NCBI GenBank assembly: GCA_026785985.1
Contig: JAJAYX010000047.1
Location: 1-12,277, forward strand
Source: Rudanella sp.
GTDB taxonomy: Bacteria > Bacteroidota > Bacteroidia > Cytophagales > Spirosomataceae
Direction: 5' to 3'
Length of the DNA: 12,277 bases
A model generated the notes under the pieces. It was not told the origin of the DNA, did not search any database, and saw nothing but the letters and a program-made list of their open reading frames with translations. Each line of letters begins with the position of its first letter. The stretch's first letter is position 1. Positions 6,341 to 12,277 of the stretch are shown piece by piece. A program made the position numbers and the translations under genes.

Positions 6341-6348
6341 TAACTTTG
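6341..6348 (+). promoter_or_regulatory. -7 box before the acyl-CoA dehydrogenase gene
   Basis: TAACTTTG is an exact match to TAnnTTTG and lies 29 bp upstream of ATG 6378, in the 49-bp gap after the SDR gene. No TTG was found at the ideal distance upstream. It suggests that the dehydrogenase can be transcribed on its own in addition to readthrough from the two-gene operon before it. Confidence 0.45.
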
Positions 6349-6377
6349 TATCACTTCATAAATAGCTAAAAAACTAA

Positions 6378-7547
6378 ATGGCAACAGCAACGCTCGACTT
6401 ACAGGGACTCAATTTTAATCTTACCGAAGAGCATCAGGCAGTACAGGAGGCCGCCCGTGACTTTGCCCAAACCGAATTACTCCCCGGAATTGTGGAGCGC
6501 GATAACGAAGCCAAATTCCCCAAAGAGCAGGTTCGGAAGATGGGCGAACTGGGTTTTCTGGGTATGATGGTATCCCCCGACTACGGCGGGGGCGGCATGG
6601 ATACGGTGTCGTATGTGATTGCGATGGAGGAGATTTCCAAAGTTGATGCCTCGGCCTCAGTCATCATGTCGGTTAATAACTCATTGGTTTGCTGGGGTTT
6701 GGAGGCCTTTGGAACCGAGGAACAGAAGCAAAAATACCTGACCAAACTGTCAACCGGCGAGCAAATTGGTGCGTTTTGTTTGTCGGAGCCGGAAGCGGGT
6801 TCAGATGCCACCTCGCAGGCCACCACAGCCGAAGACAAAGGCGATTATTATTTGGTGAACGGTACCAAAAACTGGATCACCAACGGTAACTCGTCGGGCA
6901 TTTGCCTGGTGATTGCCCAAACCGACCGCGAGAAAAAACACCGGGGAATCAATGCCCTGATTGTGGAGAAAGGAACGCCCGGCTTTTCGGTCGGAAAAAA
7001 AGAAGACAAAATGGGCATTCGGGCCTCCGATACGCACTCGTTGTTGTTCACCGACGTGAACGTGCCCAAAGAGAACCGCCTTGGAGACGATGGGTTCGGG
7101 TTCAAATTTGCCATGTCAACCCTCAACGGCGGTCGAATTGGGATTGCGGCCCAGGCGTTGGGCATTGCGGCTGGTGCCTACGAACTATCCTTGAAATATA
7201 GCCAGGAGCGGAAGGCATTTGGCCGACAGATTTTTGATCACCAGGCTATTCAGTTCAAATTGGCGGAGATGGCCACGAAGATCGAAGCTGCCCGTTTACT
7301 TGTTTATAAGGCCGCCCGCCTAAAAGACGAAGGCAAAGATTATGTGCAGGCAGCGGCCATGGCCAAACTGTTTGCCTCCGACGTTGCCATGTGGGCTACC
7401 ACCGAAGCCGTACAGATTCATGGTGGTTACGGCTACGTGAAGGAATACCACGTGGAGCGAATGATGCGCGATGCCAAGATCACCCAGATTTATGAGGGAA
7501 CCTCAGAAATACAAAAATTAGTAATCGCCAGAGAGCTTATTCGATAA
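6378..7547 (+). CDS. Acyl-CoA dehydrogenase, short-chain type
   Basis: The 389-residue flavoenzyme catalyses the FAD-dependent alpha,beta-desaturation of acyl-CoA, passing electrons to ETF. The three acyl-CoA dehydrogenase regions are complete: N-terminal helices (about 10-125), the middle beta domain with the signature GAFCLSEPEAGSDA, and the C-terminal helical domain with QERKAFGRQIFDHQAIQFKLAEMA and VQIHGGYGYVKEY. The catalytic base is E373 in QIYEGTSEIQKLVIAR, at the position used by short-chain and butyryl-CoA dehydrogenases rather than the isovaleryl or long-chain types. Length is normal and there is no signal sequence. It may supply the enoyl-CoA substrate for the MaoC hydratase two genes upstream. 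The chain-length preference is inferred from motif placement only. Confidence 0.95.
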   Translation: MATATLDLQGLNFNLTEEHQAVQEAARDFAQTELLPGIVERDNEAKFPKEQVRKMGELGFLGMMVSPDYGGGGMDTVSYVIAMEEISKVDASASVIMSVNNSLVCWGLEAFGTEEQKQKYLTKLSTGEQIGAFCLSEPEAGSDATSQATTAEDKGDYYLVNGTKNWITNGNSSGICLVIAQTDREKKHRGINALIVEKGTPGFSVGKKEDKMGIRASDTHSLLFTDVNVPKENRLGDDGFGFKFAMSTLNGGRIGIAAQALGIAAGAYELSLKYSQERKAFGRQIFDHQAIQFKLAEMATKIEAARLLVYKAARLKDEGKDYVQAAAMAKLFASDVAMWATTEAVQIHGGYGYVKEYHVERMMRDAKITQIYEGTSEIQKLVIARELIR

Positions 7548-7584
7548 GGTTTTTTTGCCCGAAAAGTAAATTTTTCTAAGACCC

Positions 7585-7619
7585 AAGTGCGTGTTCTACC
7601 CGAATACGCACTTTTTTTT
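7585..7619 (+). terminator. Intrinsic terminator after the acyl-CoA dehydrogenase gene
   Basis: AAGTGCGT (7585-7592) pairs with ACGCACTT (7606-7613) around a 13-nt loop and runs directly into a tract of T's. It lies 38 bp after the stop codon and closes the acyl-CoA cassette, separating it from the AraC regulator gene. Confidence 0.85.
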
Positions 7620-7647
7620 AACTGAAAAGAAACTTTTCTACCAATAT

Positions 7648-7673
7648 TAGATTTGTACAATTTATTAGTTTTG
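7648..7673 (+). promoter_or_regulatory. Two -7 boxes upstream of the AraC-type regulator
   Basis: TAGATTTG (7648-7655) and TAGTTTTG (7666-7673) both match TAnnTTTG and lie 64 and 46 bp before ATG 7719 in AT-rich DNA. Neither has an obvious TTG at the right distance, so which is used is unclear; tandem starts are possible. Confidence 0.4.
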
Positions 7674-7718
7674 TGCAACTTTACGGCGCAGCTTATCTGA
7701 CACTTACTCTTTCCGACT

Positions 7719-8642
7719 ATGGAAGATTACAATAAAATCATTGAATCGCTGGGCGTTAAATACATCAAAGCGCGGAACATCCACATTTTGCAGCCCATTG
7801 CCATTAAGAATTTCTATGATGTCGAGAACTCGATCACCATCCTTTACGATGGACAGGTGACCTTTGGCGACGACAATCAGCAGGTGGAGGTTGGCGATAT
7901 GTTGTTCATTCCGGGGGGCAAACACCTGACCGTTACCTATGGCGATGGCCCAAGCAAAACGGTGAACAACGAGGAGTTTATGACGCACCGCGAGAACTAT
8001 TTCGAGGCCAACCGCAACCCGGCCAAGATCGGTATGCTCCCCAACTCGTTTGGCTATGTGTCATTTGAAGCGAAAGTATTCGACTCGGTTAACTTTTTTA
8101 ACTCGCTCGACGTACCGCCGTTTGTGATTAAGGCCGACACTCAACTCGCCCAAACGATCAACATGATTCTGGCCGAGGAGATGAGCGATATTGCCGGGAA
8201 GGGTCGAGTAATCAAAATCAAAACGGAAGAGATCGTTATCGAGATTATCCGCTACATTTTGAAGAACCGGCTCTTTGTGGAGCAACTCGTAACGAACAGC
8301 ACCTATTTCAAAGACCCGCGCCTGATCGACATTTTCGCCTATATCAAAGACAATCTCGGTGGCGACCTGTCGAACAAAGTGCTGGCGAATGTAGCCAACG
8401 TGTCGGAAGACTACGTGGGGCAGTATTTCAAGATGCTCACGGGCATCAACCCACAGGATTATATTGAGTATCAGCGGATGGAAGCCGCCGTTGGGTTGCT
8501 CCGTACCTCCAAAAAGAGTATTCGGGCCATTGGTACCGAAGTGGGCTACAAAGACACGGCCTATTTCTGCCGCCGTTTCAAAATGATGTTCGGTATTCCC
8601 GCTGGTAAAATGCGCCGTCGGGAGTCATTAATGAACGTGTAA
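7719..8642 (+). CDS. AraC family transcriptional regulator with N-terminal cupin domain
   Basis: The 307-residue protein has an N-terminal cupin-like sensing domain, best seen in ILYDGQVTFGDDNQQVEVGDMLFIPGGKHLTV (about 41-72), and a C-terminal AraC-type double helix-turn-helix (about 200-302). The first HTH covers LSNKVLANVANVSEDYVGQYFKMLTG. The second covers KSIRAIGTEVGYKDTAYFCRRFKMMFGIPAGKMRR, including the family's conserved GY/F/RRFK pattern. A central helical segment (about 140-195) probably mediates dimerisation. The effector is unknown. It is transcribed in the same direction as, and directly downstream of, the acyl-CoA cassette, but a strong terminator separates them, so control of that cassette is only a guess. 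ATG 7719 is preceded by two TAnnTTTG boxes. Confidence 0.9.
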   Translation: MEDYNKIIESLGVKYIKARNIHILQPIAIKNFYDVENSITILYDGQVTFGDDNQQVEVGDMLFIPGGKHLTVTYGDGPSKTVNNEEFMTHRENYFEANRNPAKIGMLPNSFGYVSFEAKVFDSVNFFNSLDVPPFVIKADTQLAQTINMILAEEMSDIAGKGRVIKIKTEEIVIEIIRYILKNRLFVEQLVTNSTYFKDPRLIDIFAYIKDNLGGDLSNKVLANVANVSEDYVGQYFKMLTGINPQDYIEYQRMEAAVGLLRTSKKSIRAIGTEVGYKDTAYFCRRFKMMFGIPAGKMRRRESLMNV

Positions 8643-8643
8643 T

Positions 8644-8740
8644 CAGTTAACAGTAATCAGCCAAAAGCCAACAGTTTGCCTGTGCCAGAAAAACTCATGT
8701 GTAAACAAACTGTTGGCTGTTGTCTGATCACTGTTAATTG
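8644..8740. repeat. 97-bp imperfect inverted repeat
   Basis: The 35-nt arms at 8644-8678 and 8706-8740 are complementary with four mismatches, around a 27-nt loop. The arms begin CAGTTAACAG and share AGCCAACAGTTTG next to the loop. It begins 2 bp after the AraC gene stop. A second palindrome, TTAATTG-a-CAATTAA (8734-8748), overlaps the right end. It could form a long RNA hairpin acting as a terminator or processing site, or be an interspersed palindromic element of the genome. No ORF lies inside. Confidence 0.75.
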
Positions 8741-8814
8741 ACAATTAATCCTTCATTGTTTTGTGTTGTCCTATATTCGCGATAGAGTCTATCGTAACTA
8801 AGAGAAAACACGAA

Positions 8815-9585
8815 ATGAAACAACCTGATTTTATCCCCGGCATTTATAATTATTGCGACACGTGGTGTGAGCGGTGTTTGTTCACAACCCGTTGTCACAG
8901 TTTTCAGACGCAGCAGGAAGAGCCGGTTGCCAGCGGCCTATTGTCACCTGCCACCAAAGGTGATGTGCTGGTGCAGCAACTAACCGAAGCACTCAACCTA
9001 ACGAAACAATATATTGAAAAGCTTCGGATTCAGGGCAACATTCCCGATGTTGACGAACCATCCGAAGCCGAAAAACGAGCAATGGAGGAAGAAGTCGCTT
9101 TCCGGCGGCAACAGGCTAAGAATCATCCTATTGCCCAACTAAGCCACAAGTACCTGCGTACTTCCGGTGATTGGTTACGCAATGAAGCGAACCTGCTTGA
9201 GGTGGCCGGGCAACAGCAACTGAGCATGGTGGAAATGGGCATTCGCGACTACGACGAAGCCCTGGCTACACTCAACGCCCTCAAAGATTCCTGGGAAATG
9301 ATCAAATGGTATCGCACGCTGATTCCGGTGAAAGCCATGTCGGCCCTGCGCGTGTTGTCGGACTCAACAATCGATCCCCACCTCAGCGACTATTATTTAG
9401 GCAAAGCTAAATTGGTATTGGTGTGCATTGACCAATCGTTGCAGGCCTGGCAAACCATGCTCGAAACCTACCCCGAAAAACTGGACGAAGCCCTCGATGC
9501 ACTGGCCCTCCTCTCACGAATTCGCCGGGAAATGGAAGAGCTGTTCCCGCAAGCGAGGGGCTTTAAACGGCCGGGGCTGGATTGA
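8815..9585 (+). CDS. Uncharacterised protein with N-terminal four-cysteine cluster
   Basis: The 256-residue protein from ATG 8815 begins with YNYCDTWCERCLFTTRC, giving C14, C18, C21 and C27 (C-x3-C-x2-C-x5-C) followed by H28. This spacing could bind zinc or an iron-sulfur cluster. I believe similar 'YCDxWCERC' proteins occur widely in Bacteroidota without an assigned function, but I cannot name a domain. The rest is helical and rich in Glu, Ala and Leu, with a charged stretch (EPSEAEKRAMEEEVAFRRQQ) that may form a coiled coil. There is no signal peptide or membrane segment. An in-frame upstream start at 8761 is disfavoured because it would add 18 unrelated residues and overlap a possible -7 box, TATATTCG (8772-8779). 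Its stop directly abuts the stop of the convergent membrane protein gene. Confidence 0.8.
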   Translation: MKQPDFIPGIYNYCDTWCERCLFTTRCHSFQTQQEEPVASGLLSPATKGDVLVQQLTEALNLTKQYIEKLRIQGNIPDVDEPSEAEKRAMEEEVAFRRQQAKNHPIAQLSHKYLRTSGDWLRNEANLLEVAGQQQLSMVEMGIRDYDEALATLNALKDSWEMIKWYRTLIPVKAMSALRVLSDSTIDPHLSDYYLGKAKLVLVCIDQSLQAWQTMLETYPEKLDEALDALALLSRIRREMEELFPQARGFKRPGLD

Positions 9586-9610
9586 TTATGGTTTATTCCA
9601 TCCCATAATC
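9584..9610. terminator. Hairpin spanning two abutting convergent stop codons
   Basis: GATTATGG (9584-9591) pairs with CCATAATC (9603-9610) around 11 nt. The left arm overlaps the plus-strand TGA (9583-9585) and contains the minus-strand TAA (9588-9586), so the two convergent genes end with no gap. A bidirectional terminator is plausible, but no U-tract follows directly. On the minus strand the stem also encodes a repeated tryptophan motif, WIMGW. Confidence 0.35.
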
Positions 9611-11103
9611 CAAAGCAACGATTGCCGTTTTTTTGGCCATTGCCCATACTGACGCGCTAATCGTTCGGCTTCGGCACGAACTTCGGGAGTGGGTTTATAC
9701 TCGCGGTGGCGTTTGCCGTCGGGTTCTTCGATCAGAATCCCATCCTCCACGCTCACCCGCTTGATTGACCCATCGGCTTTTGTACGAATAACTACACTGA
9801 GCGGACCGTGGAATAGAGGAGAGGCTTCTTTTTTTAGGTATTCCCGAAATGCCTCCTTTTCCGGCTCATTAAAGCCCGACAGAATCAGGTCATTGTCTCG
9901 AACTAAAGCGGGCAAATTTTTCAGCACTACCCATCCCGTCCGGCTGCCCCCAGGCTTCGCCCGTCCATAGCCAGTCACAACCACTTCGCTCAGTGCCTGA
10001 GTGTCCTCAGTTAATTGAATCGGGCCTTTTTTCAGCACCAGCGGGCTAATTTCCTGCGCTTTAAACCCAATGTAGGTAATGCCCAGCGTCCGTCCGGCAA
10101 CAAGGGAGCTATCGAACGAGAACTGACCGGCCGCGTTGGTCATCGTACCCTGACTGGTACCTTTTATACTAACCTGAACACCCGACAATGGCTCGCCCTG
10201 CTGGTTCGTGATGGTGCCTTCCACTCGTTTTAACAACCGGATTGGTGAAGACACAGCCAGGGGAACATACCCTTTGTTCATCGCCATTACATCCTCTGCC
10301 GACACGAGCCGGGTTGTAGCCACAAAAGACCGGGCAATCGTCAGCCGGGGCGTAGCATCACTCCAAAATGTAACATCGGGGGCTTCGGGCGGGTTGGGGC
10401 CAAACGCCCGTTCAGGGTGAATGATCCGGCGATAGTTTACTTTGGGTTCATTAAGCGTTAAGCCAGGTTCCGCTGAAGCTATTTGTTCGGGGCCAGTTCT
10501 TGCCGGTGCTAACTCAATCACTGATGCCACAGTTGCATCCTCGACCTGTGAGGACGCGGGCCGCTGGCGTGTGTGGGGAAACAGTGCGGCCTGTGAGGAC
10601 ACCAGGCCACGCCTGCCAGGCCGAGAATAACCAACTATCCTATTTTCTGTACGCAACCGGGCAGTATAAGCTTCCAGAACCGCAACAGTCTCTACTATTT
10701 TATTAATTGCCGGGTCTTTAGAACCCATTTCAACCACAATTGACTCAGAATGAATGGATTGTGCGGCTTTTTTTATAGCGGTTGTATTAGGAGTGGTCGT
10801 ATAAATAAAATACAGGGCAACACCCATCACCAGCACAATAGAAGCGGCCATTGTGGTGACCCAAAGCGGGAAAAGCCTCCGTTCGGTGGCCGATTCGTTG
10901 ATACGCTCGTGCAACGCACGGCGCAGTTGAGCCGTTTGTTTGGGCAACGACGCACCCGTACGCTGCAAGGCTTCGAGGCCCTCCAGAGCGTCGGCATAGA
11001 AAGGGTCTTCGAGCAGCAAACGCTCTACGCGGTGCCGGGCCAGACCGTCTAACTGCCCTGCCTGGTAAGCACGTAGTTCATTGATGGTCAGTTGATTGTT
11101 CAC
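9586..11103 (-). CDS. Single-pass membrane anti-sigma-like protein with CarboxypepD_reg-like domain
   Basis: The 505-residue protein starts at a GTG (11103) that overlaps the sigma gene stop by 4 nt. The cytoplasmic N-terminus (1-78) is helical and anti-sigma-like (LRAYQAGQLDG, HRVERLLLEDPFYADALEGLEAL) without zinc-finger cysteines. One membrane helix spans about 79-101. The periplasmic part has a long low-complexity linker (about 105-290), then a CarboxypepD_reg-like beta-sandwich (293-366: GTITNQQGEPLSGVQVSIKG), then ALSEVVVTGYGR (370-381). That motif normally leads into the plug of SusC-type TonB-dependent receptors, but no barrel follows. The last 75 residues (VVIRTKADGSIKRVSVEDG, AEAERLARQYGQWP) resemble a divergent TonB C-terminal domain. 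I infer that it senses envelope state and holds the adjacent sigma factor. A repeat-rich insert lies in the linker at 10545-10609. Confidence 0.75.
   Translation of the reverse strand: MNNQLTINELRAYQAGQLDGLARHRVERLLLEDPFYADALEGLEALQRTGASLPKQTAQLRRALHERINESATERRLFPLWVTTMAASIVLVMGVALYFIYTTTPNTTAIKKAAQSIHSESIVVEMGSKDPAINKIVETVAVLEAYTARLRTENRIVGYSRPGRRGLVSSQAALFPHTRQRPASSQVEDATVASVIELAPARTGPEQIASAEPGLTLNEPKVNYRRIIHPERAFGPNPPEAPDVTFWSDATPRLTIARSFVATTRLVSAEDVMAMNKGYVPLAVSSPIRLLKRVEGTITNQQGEPLSGVQVSIKGTSQGTMTNAAGQFSFDSSLVAGRTLGITYIGFKAQEISPLVLKKGPIQLTEDTQALSEVVVTGYGRAKPGGSRTGWVVLKNLPALVRDNDLILSGFNEPEKEAFREYLKKEASPLFHGPLSVVIRTKADGSIKRVSVEDGILIEEPDGKRHREYKPTPEVRAEAERLARQYGQWPKKRQSLLWIMGWNKP
10545..10609. 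repeat. In-frame repeats with palindromes in the membrane-protein linker
   Basis: CCTGTGAGGAC occurs at 10545-10555 and 10590-10600, exactly 45 bp (15 codons) apart. The second copy sits in the palindrome GGCCTG-N9-CAGGCC (10589-10609), and another, AGGC-cac-GCCT, overlaps it. On the coding strand this gives SSQ-containing repeats in the Ser/Arg-rich periplasmic linker, where insertion would be tolerated. Confidence 0.5.
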
Positions 11104-11711
11104 TTGGTCATGCAGTTTTTCAAGTTACGGCGACCGTTTTGAAGGTAGCTTTTCACCTGTTTCAGATCGAAGCCCGTAATTTCGGACACTTCGACGTATG
11201 ATTTTTCCTGTAAATAAAATAGATCAACACATTGCCGCTGTTCAACGGGCAGCGTTTGCAGGCACCCATTCATGCGGCTCAGATTTTCTTCGAGGTCGAA
11301 GTCGTCTTTGTCATCCGTCAGATTCGCCCACGAGCGTTCCAGAGGTTGCGCATCGGAGTCGTCGGTCAGCACAAATCCATCGACACTTTCGATGACCACC
11401 GTTTTCCGGCTCCGCAAAATCATCAGGCAGTGGTTGCGGGCCACCGTGTGCAACCAGCTTTTGAAGTTCGTCACCTCGTGCCGACGCAAGTCCGTGATCA
11501 ACTGCTCAAACAACTGCATCACGGCATCGCGGCTTTCCTCTTCGTCGTGCAAGTACTTGAAACACACGGCATAAACCAAATCCATATGCCGTTCATACAG
11601 TTCACCCAACAGGTCGAGATCGCCCGTTTCACGGTAGGCCGCAACGAATTCTGCGTCCGTTTGTGGGCGGGCGTGCAAGACTCGAAAAGGGCTAAACCGC
11701 TTTAGAAACAT
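11100..11711 (-). CDS. RNA polymerase sigma factor, sigma-70 family, ECF type
   Basis: The 203-residue protein has region 2 (about 35-100: LLGELYERHMDLVYAVCFKYL, DAVMQLFEQL, FKSWLHTVARNHCLMILR) and region 4 (about 144-200: LPVEQRQCVDLFYLQEKSYVEVSEITGFDLKQVKSYLQNGRRNLKN). Between them is an acidic linker (DDSDAQ, DDKDDFDLEEN), and there are no regions 1 or 3, which makes it an ECF sigma factor. ATG 11711 gives a normal length. It overlaps the downstream membrane protein gene by 4 nt (GTGA), which strongly suggests co-translation of a sigma/anti-sigma pair. The divergent gene starts 90 bp away, and the shared intergenic region contains a bipartite inverted repeat that may be its own target. Confidence 0.9.
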   Translation of the reverse strand: MFLKRFSPFRVLHARPQTDAEFVAAYRETGDLDLLGELYERHMDLVYAVCFKYLHDEEESRDAVMQLFEQLITDLRRHEVTNFKSWLHTVARNHCLMILRSRKTVVIESVDGFVLTDDSDAQPLERSWANLTDDKDDFDLEENLSRMNGCLQTLPVEQRQCVDLFYLQEKSYVEVSEITGFDLKQVKSYLQNGRRNLKNCMTK

Positions 11712-11735
11712 GCGGGACAGAATTTATTCGGGTGC

Positions 11736-11791
11736 AATTGGTTATGGGCTGGCATCCACTTCACAATAAAGATGCAAAACCATAACTGATT
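11736..11791. promoter_or_regulatory. Bipartite inverted repeat in the divergent promoter region
   Basis: The left arm, 11736-11756, and the reverse complement of the right arm, 11771-11791, share the pattern AAT-N2-GTTATGG-N4-GCATC (15 of 21 positions identical), with 14 bp between them. The left arm reads toward the secreted-protein gene at 11802 and the right arm toward the sigma gene at 11711. It may be an operator or paired activator site governing both genes. No TAnnTTTG box is seen here, so promoters of another class are possible. Confidence 0.45.
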
Positions 11792-11801
11792 CCATACGAC
11801 C

Positions 11802-12277
11802 ATGCTCCACAAAGCAACACTTTTTCTGGGGGTCTTATTCACCACCCTGGCCTGCGCCCAAACCCGGCCCGTGTCGCGCACCCTTGTCGGCACCATTCGC
11901 GATGCCCAAACGTTCAGCCCGCTACCCGGCGTGAGTCTGCAAATCAAAGGTAAAAAGACCGGCACCACAACCGACAGTCAGGGTCGTTACCGGCTGATTA
12001 TCAGCGACTCGTCGCGAACAATGATTGTTGTTTCGTTTATAGGGTATATCCGAAAAGAAATAACGCCGAAGCCCCAGGCCACGGCTATCGACATCAGCTT
12101 GCACCCCGATGCCAATGCGTTGAATGAGGTGGTGGTTACGGGATATGCCACTCAGCAACGGAAGGCCGTAACCGGGGCGGTGGCCAACGCACAGAACCCG
12201 CGGAACCAGTCGATGGGGGCGCCGATAGTTGCTTATGAGATGAGTTCCATGCACCCGGCCCCTCGTGAGGCCAACAC
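11802..12277 (+). CDS. Secreted CarboxypepD_reg-like protein, probably YfbK-like VWA protein (3' end outside window)
   Basis: An open frame starts at ATG 11802 and runs 158 codons to the window edge without a stop, so the gene is partial. It begins with a signal peptide (MLHKATLFLGVLFTTLACAQ). C18 could be a lipid-attachment Cys, although the -3 Thr is not ideal, so cleavage after ACAQ is also possible. Residues about 26-102 form a CarboxypepD_reg-like beta domain (GTIRDAQTFSPLPGVSLQIKG, TTTDSQGRYRL), followed by ALNEVVVTGYATQQRKAVTGAV (106-127), as in SusC-type receptors. The region ending PREANT resembles the start of the 'NTEEY' segment before the VWA domain in Bacteroidota YfbK-like proteins, rather than a TonB-receptor plug. 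This identity is an inference from the last few residues and from the adjacent sigma/anti-sigma pair. A TonB-dependent receptor is the main alternative. Confidence 0.75.
   Translation, partial: MLHKATLFLGVLFTTLACAQTRPVSRTLVGTIRDAQTFSPLPGVSLQIKGKKTGTTTDSQGRYRLIISDSSRTMIVVSFIGYIRKEITPKPQATAIDISLHPDANALNEVVVTGYATQQRKAVTGAVANAQNPRNQSMGAPIVAYEMSSMHPAPREAN

Noticed and set aside
8644..8740. CRISPR array or insertion-sequence ends
   Set aside because: There are only two arms, in inverted rather than direct orientation, with no regular spacers and no transposase gene inside or beside them.
11232..11705. A 157-codon plus-strand frame opposite the sigma factor gene
   Set aside because: The minus strand encodes a complete ECF sigma factor with regions 2 and 4. 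The plus-strand product has no coherent pattern.
11802..12277. TonB-dependent receptor identity for the partial gene at the right edge
   Set aside because: EVVVTGY and CarboxypepD_reg are shared with SusC-type receptors, but no plug sequence follows in the visible 30 residues after TGAV, and the end (PREANT) fits a YfbK-like VWA protein better. It is kept as an alternative, not the main call.

Overview
The window reads as chromosomal DNA of a Bacteroidota bacterium, most likely Cytophagales in the Spirosoma/Larkinella range. The grounds are several matches to the Bacteroidota -7 promoter box TAnnTTTG, CarboxypepD_reg-like domains followed by the SusC-type 'EVVVTGYG' motif, a remnant resembling a T9SS C-terminal sorting domain, an EboA-family protein, and protein similarity in general. 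No tRNA, rRNA, CRISPR array, transposase or phage gene was seen.

Layout, left to right. Positions 81-1568 (+) encode an amidase-signature enzyme. Positions 1590-2516 (-) hold a decayed outer-membrane beta-barrel gene with two frameshifts and a premature TAG. Positions 2517-2993 have no intact gene, but contain a 46-codon minus-strand remnant like a T9SS sorting tail, a perfect 12-bp hairpin and a possible 21-codon leader ORF. Positions 2994-3662 (+) encode an EboA-like protein, whose end overlaps a convergent alpha/beta hydrolase (3639-4388, -) that lacks an ATG. Upstream of the hydrolase on the same strand is a ParE/RelE-type toxin-antitoxin pair (4435-4948, -).

Positions 5088-7547 (+) carry a compact acyl-CoA cassette: a MaoC-type hot-dog hydratase, an SDR with an NAD(H)-type acidic residue, and a short-chain-type acyl-CoA dehydrogenase followed by a clear intrinsic terminator. 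Together they could supply three of the four steps of a beta-oxidation-like cycle; no thiolase or CoA ligase is present. A cupin/AraC regulator (7719-8642, +) follows, then a 97-bp imperfect inverted repeat and a protein with an N-terminal four-cysteine cluster (8815-9585, +).

The right end is a regulatory and surface locus. An ECF-like sigma factor (11100-11711, -) overlaps by 4 nt a single-pass membrane protein (9586-11103, -) that looks like an anti-sigma or signal transducer with a CarboxypepD_reg-like domain, an EVVVTGYG motif and a possible TonB-C-like tail. Divergent from the sigma gene, across 90 bp containing a bipartite inverted repeat, starts a secreted protein (11802-end, +) with the same CarboxypepD_reg/EVVVTGY module. 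It is probably the N-terminus of a YfbK-like VWA protein and is cut by the window edge. The shared module and divergent symmetry make this the most system-like part of the window.
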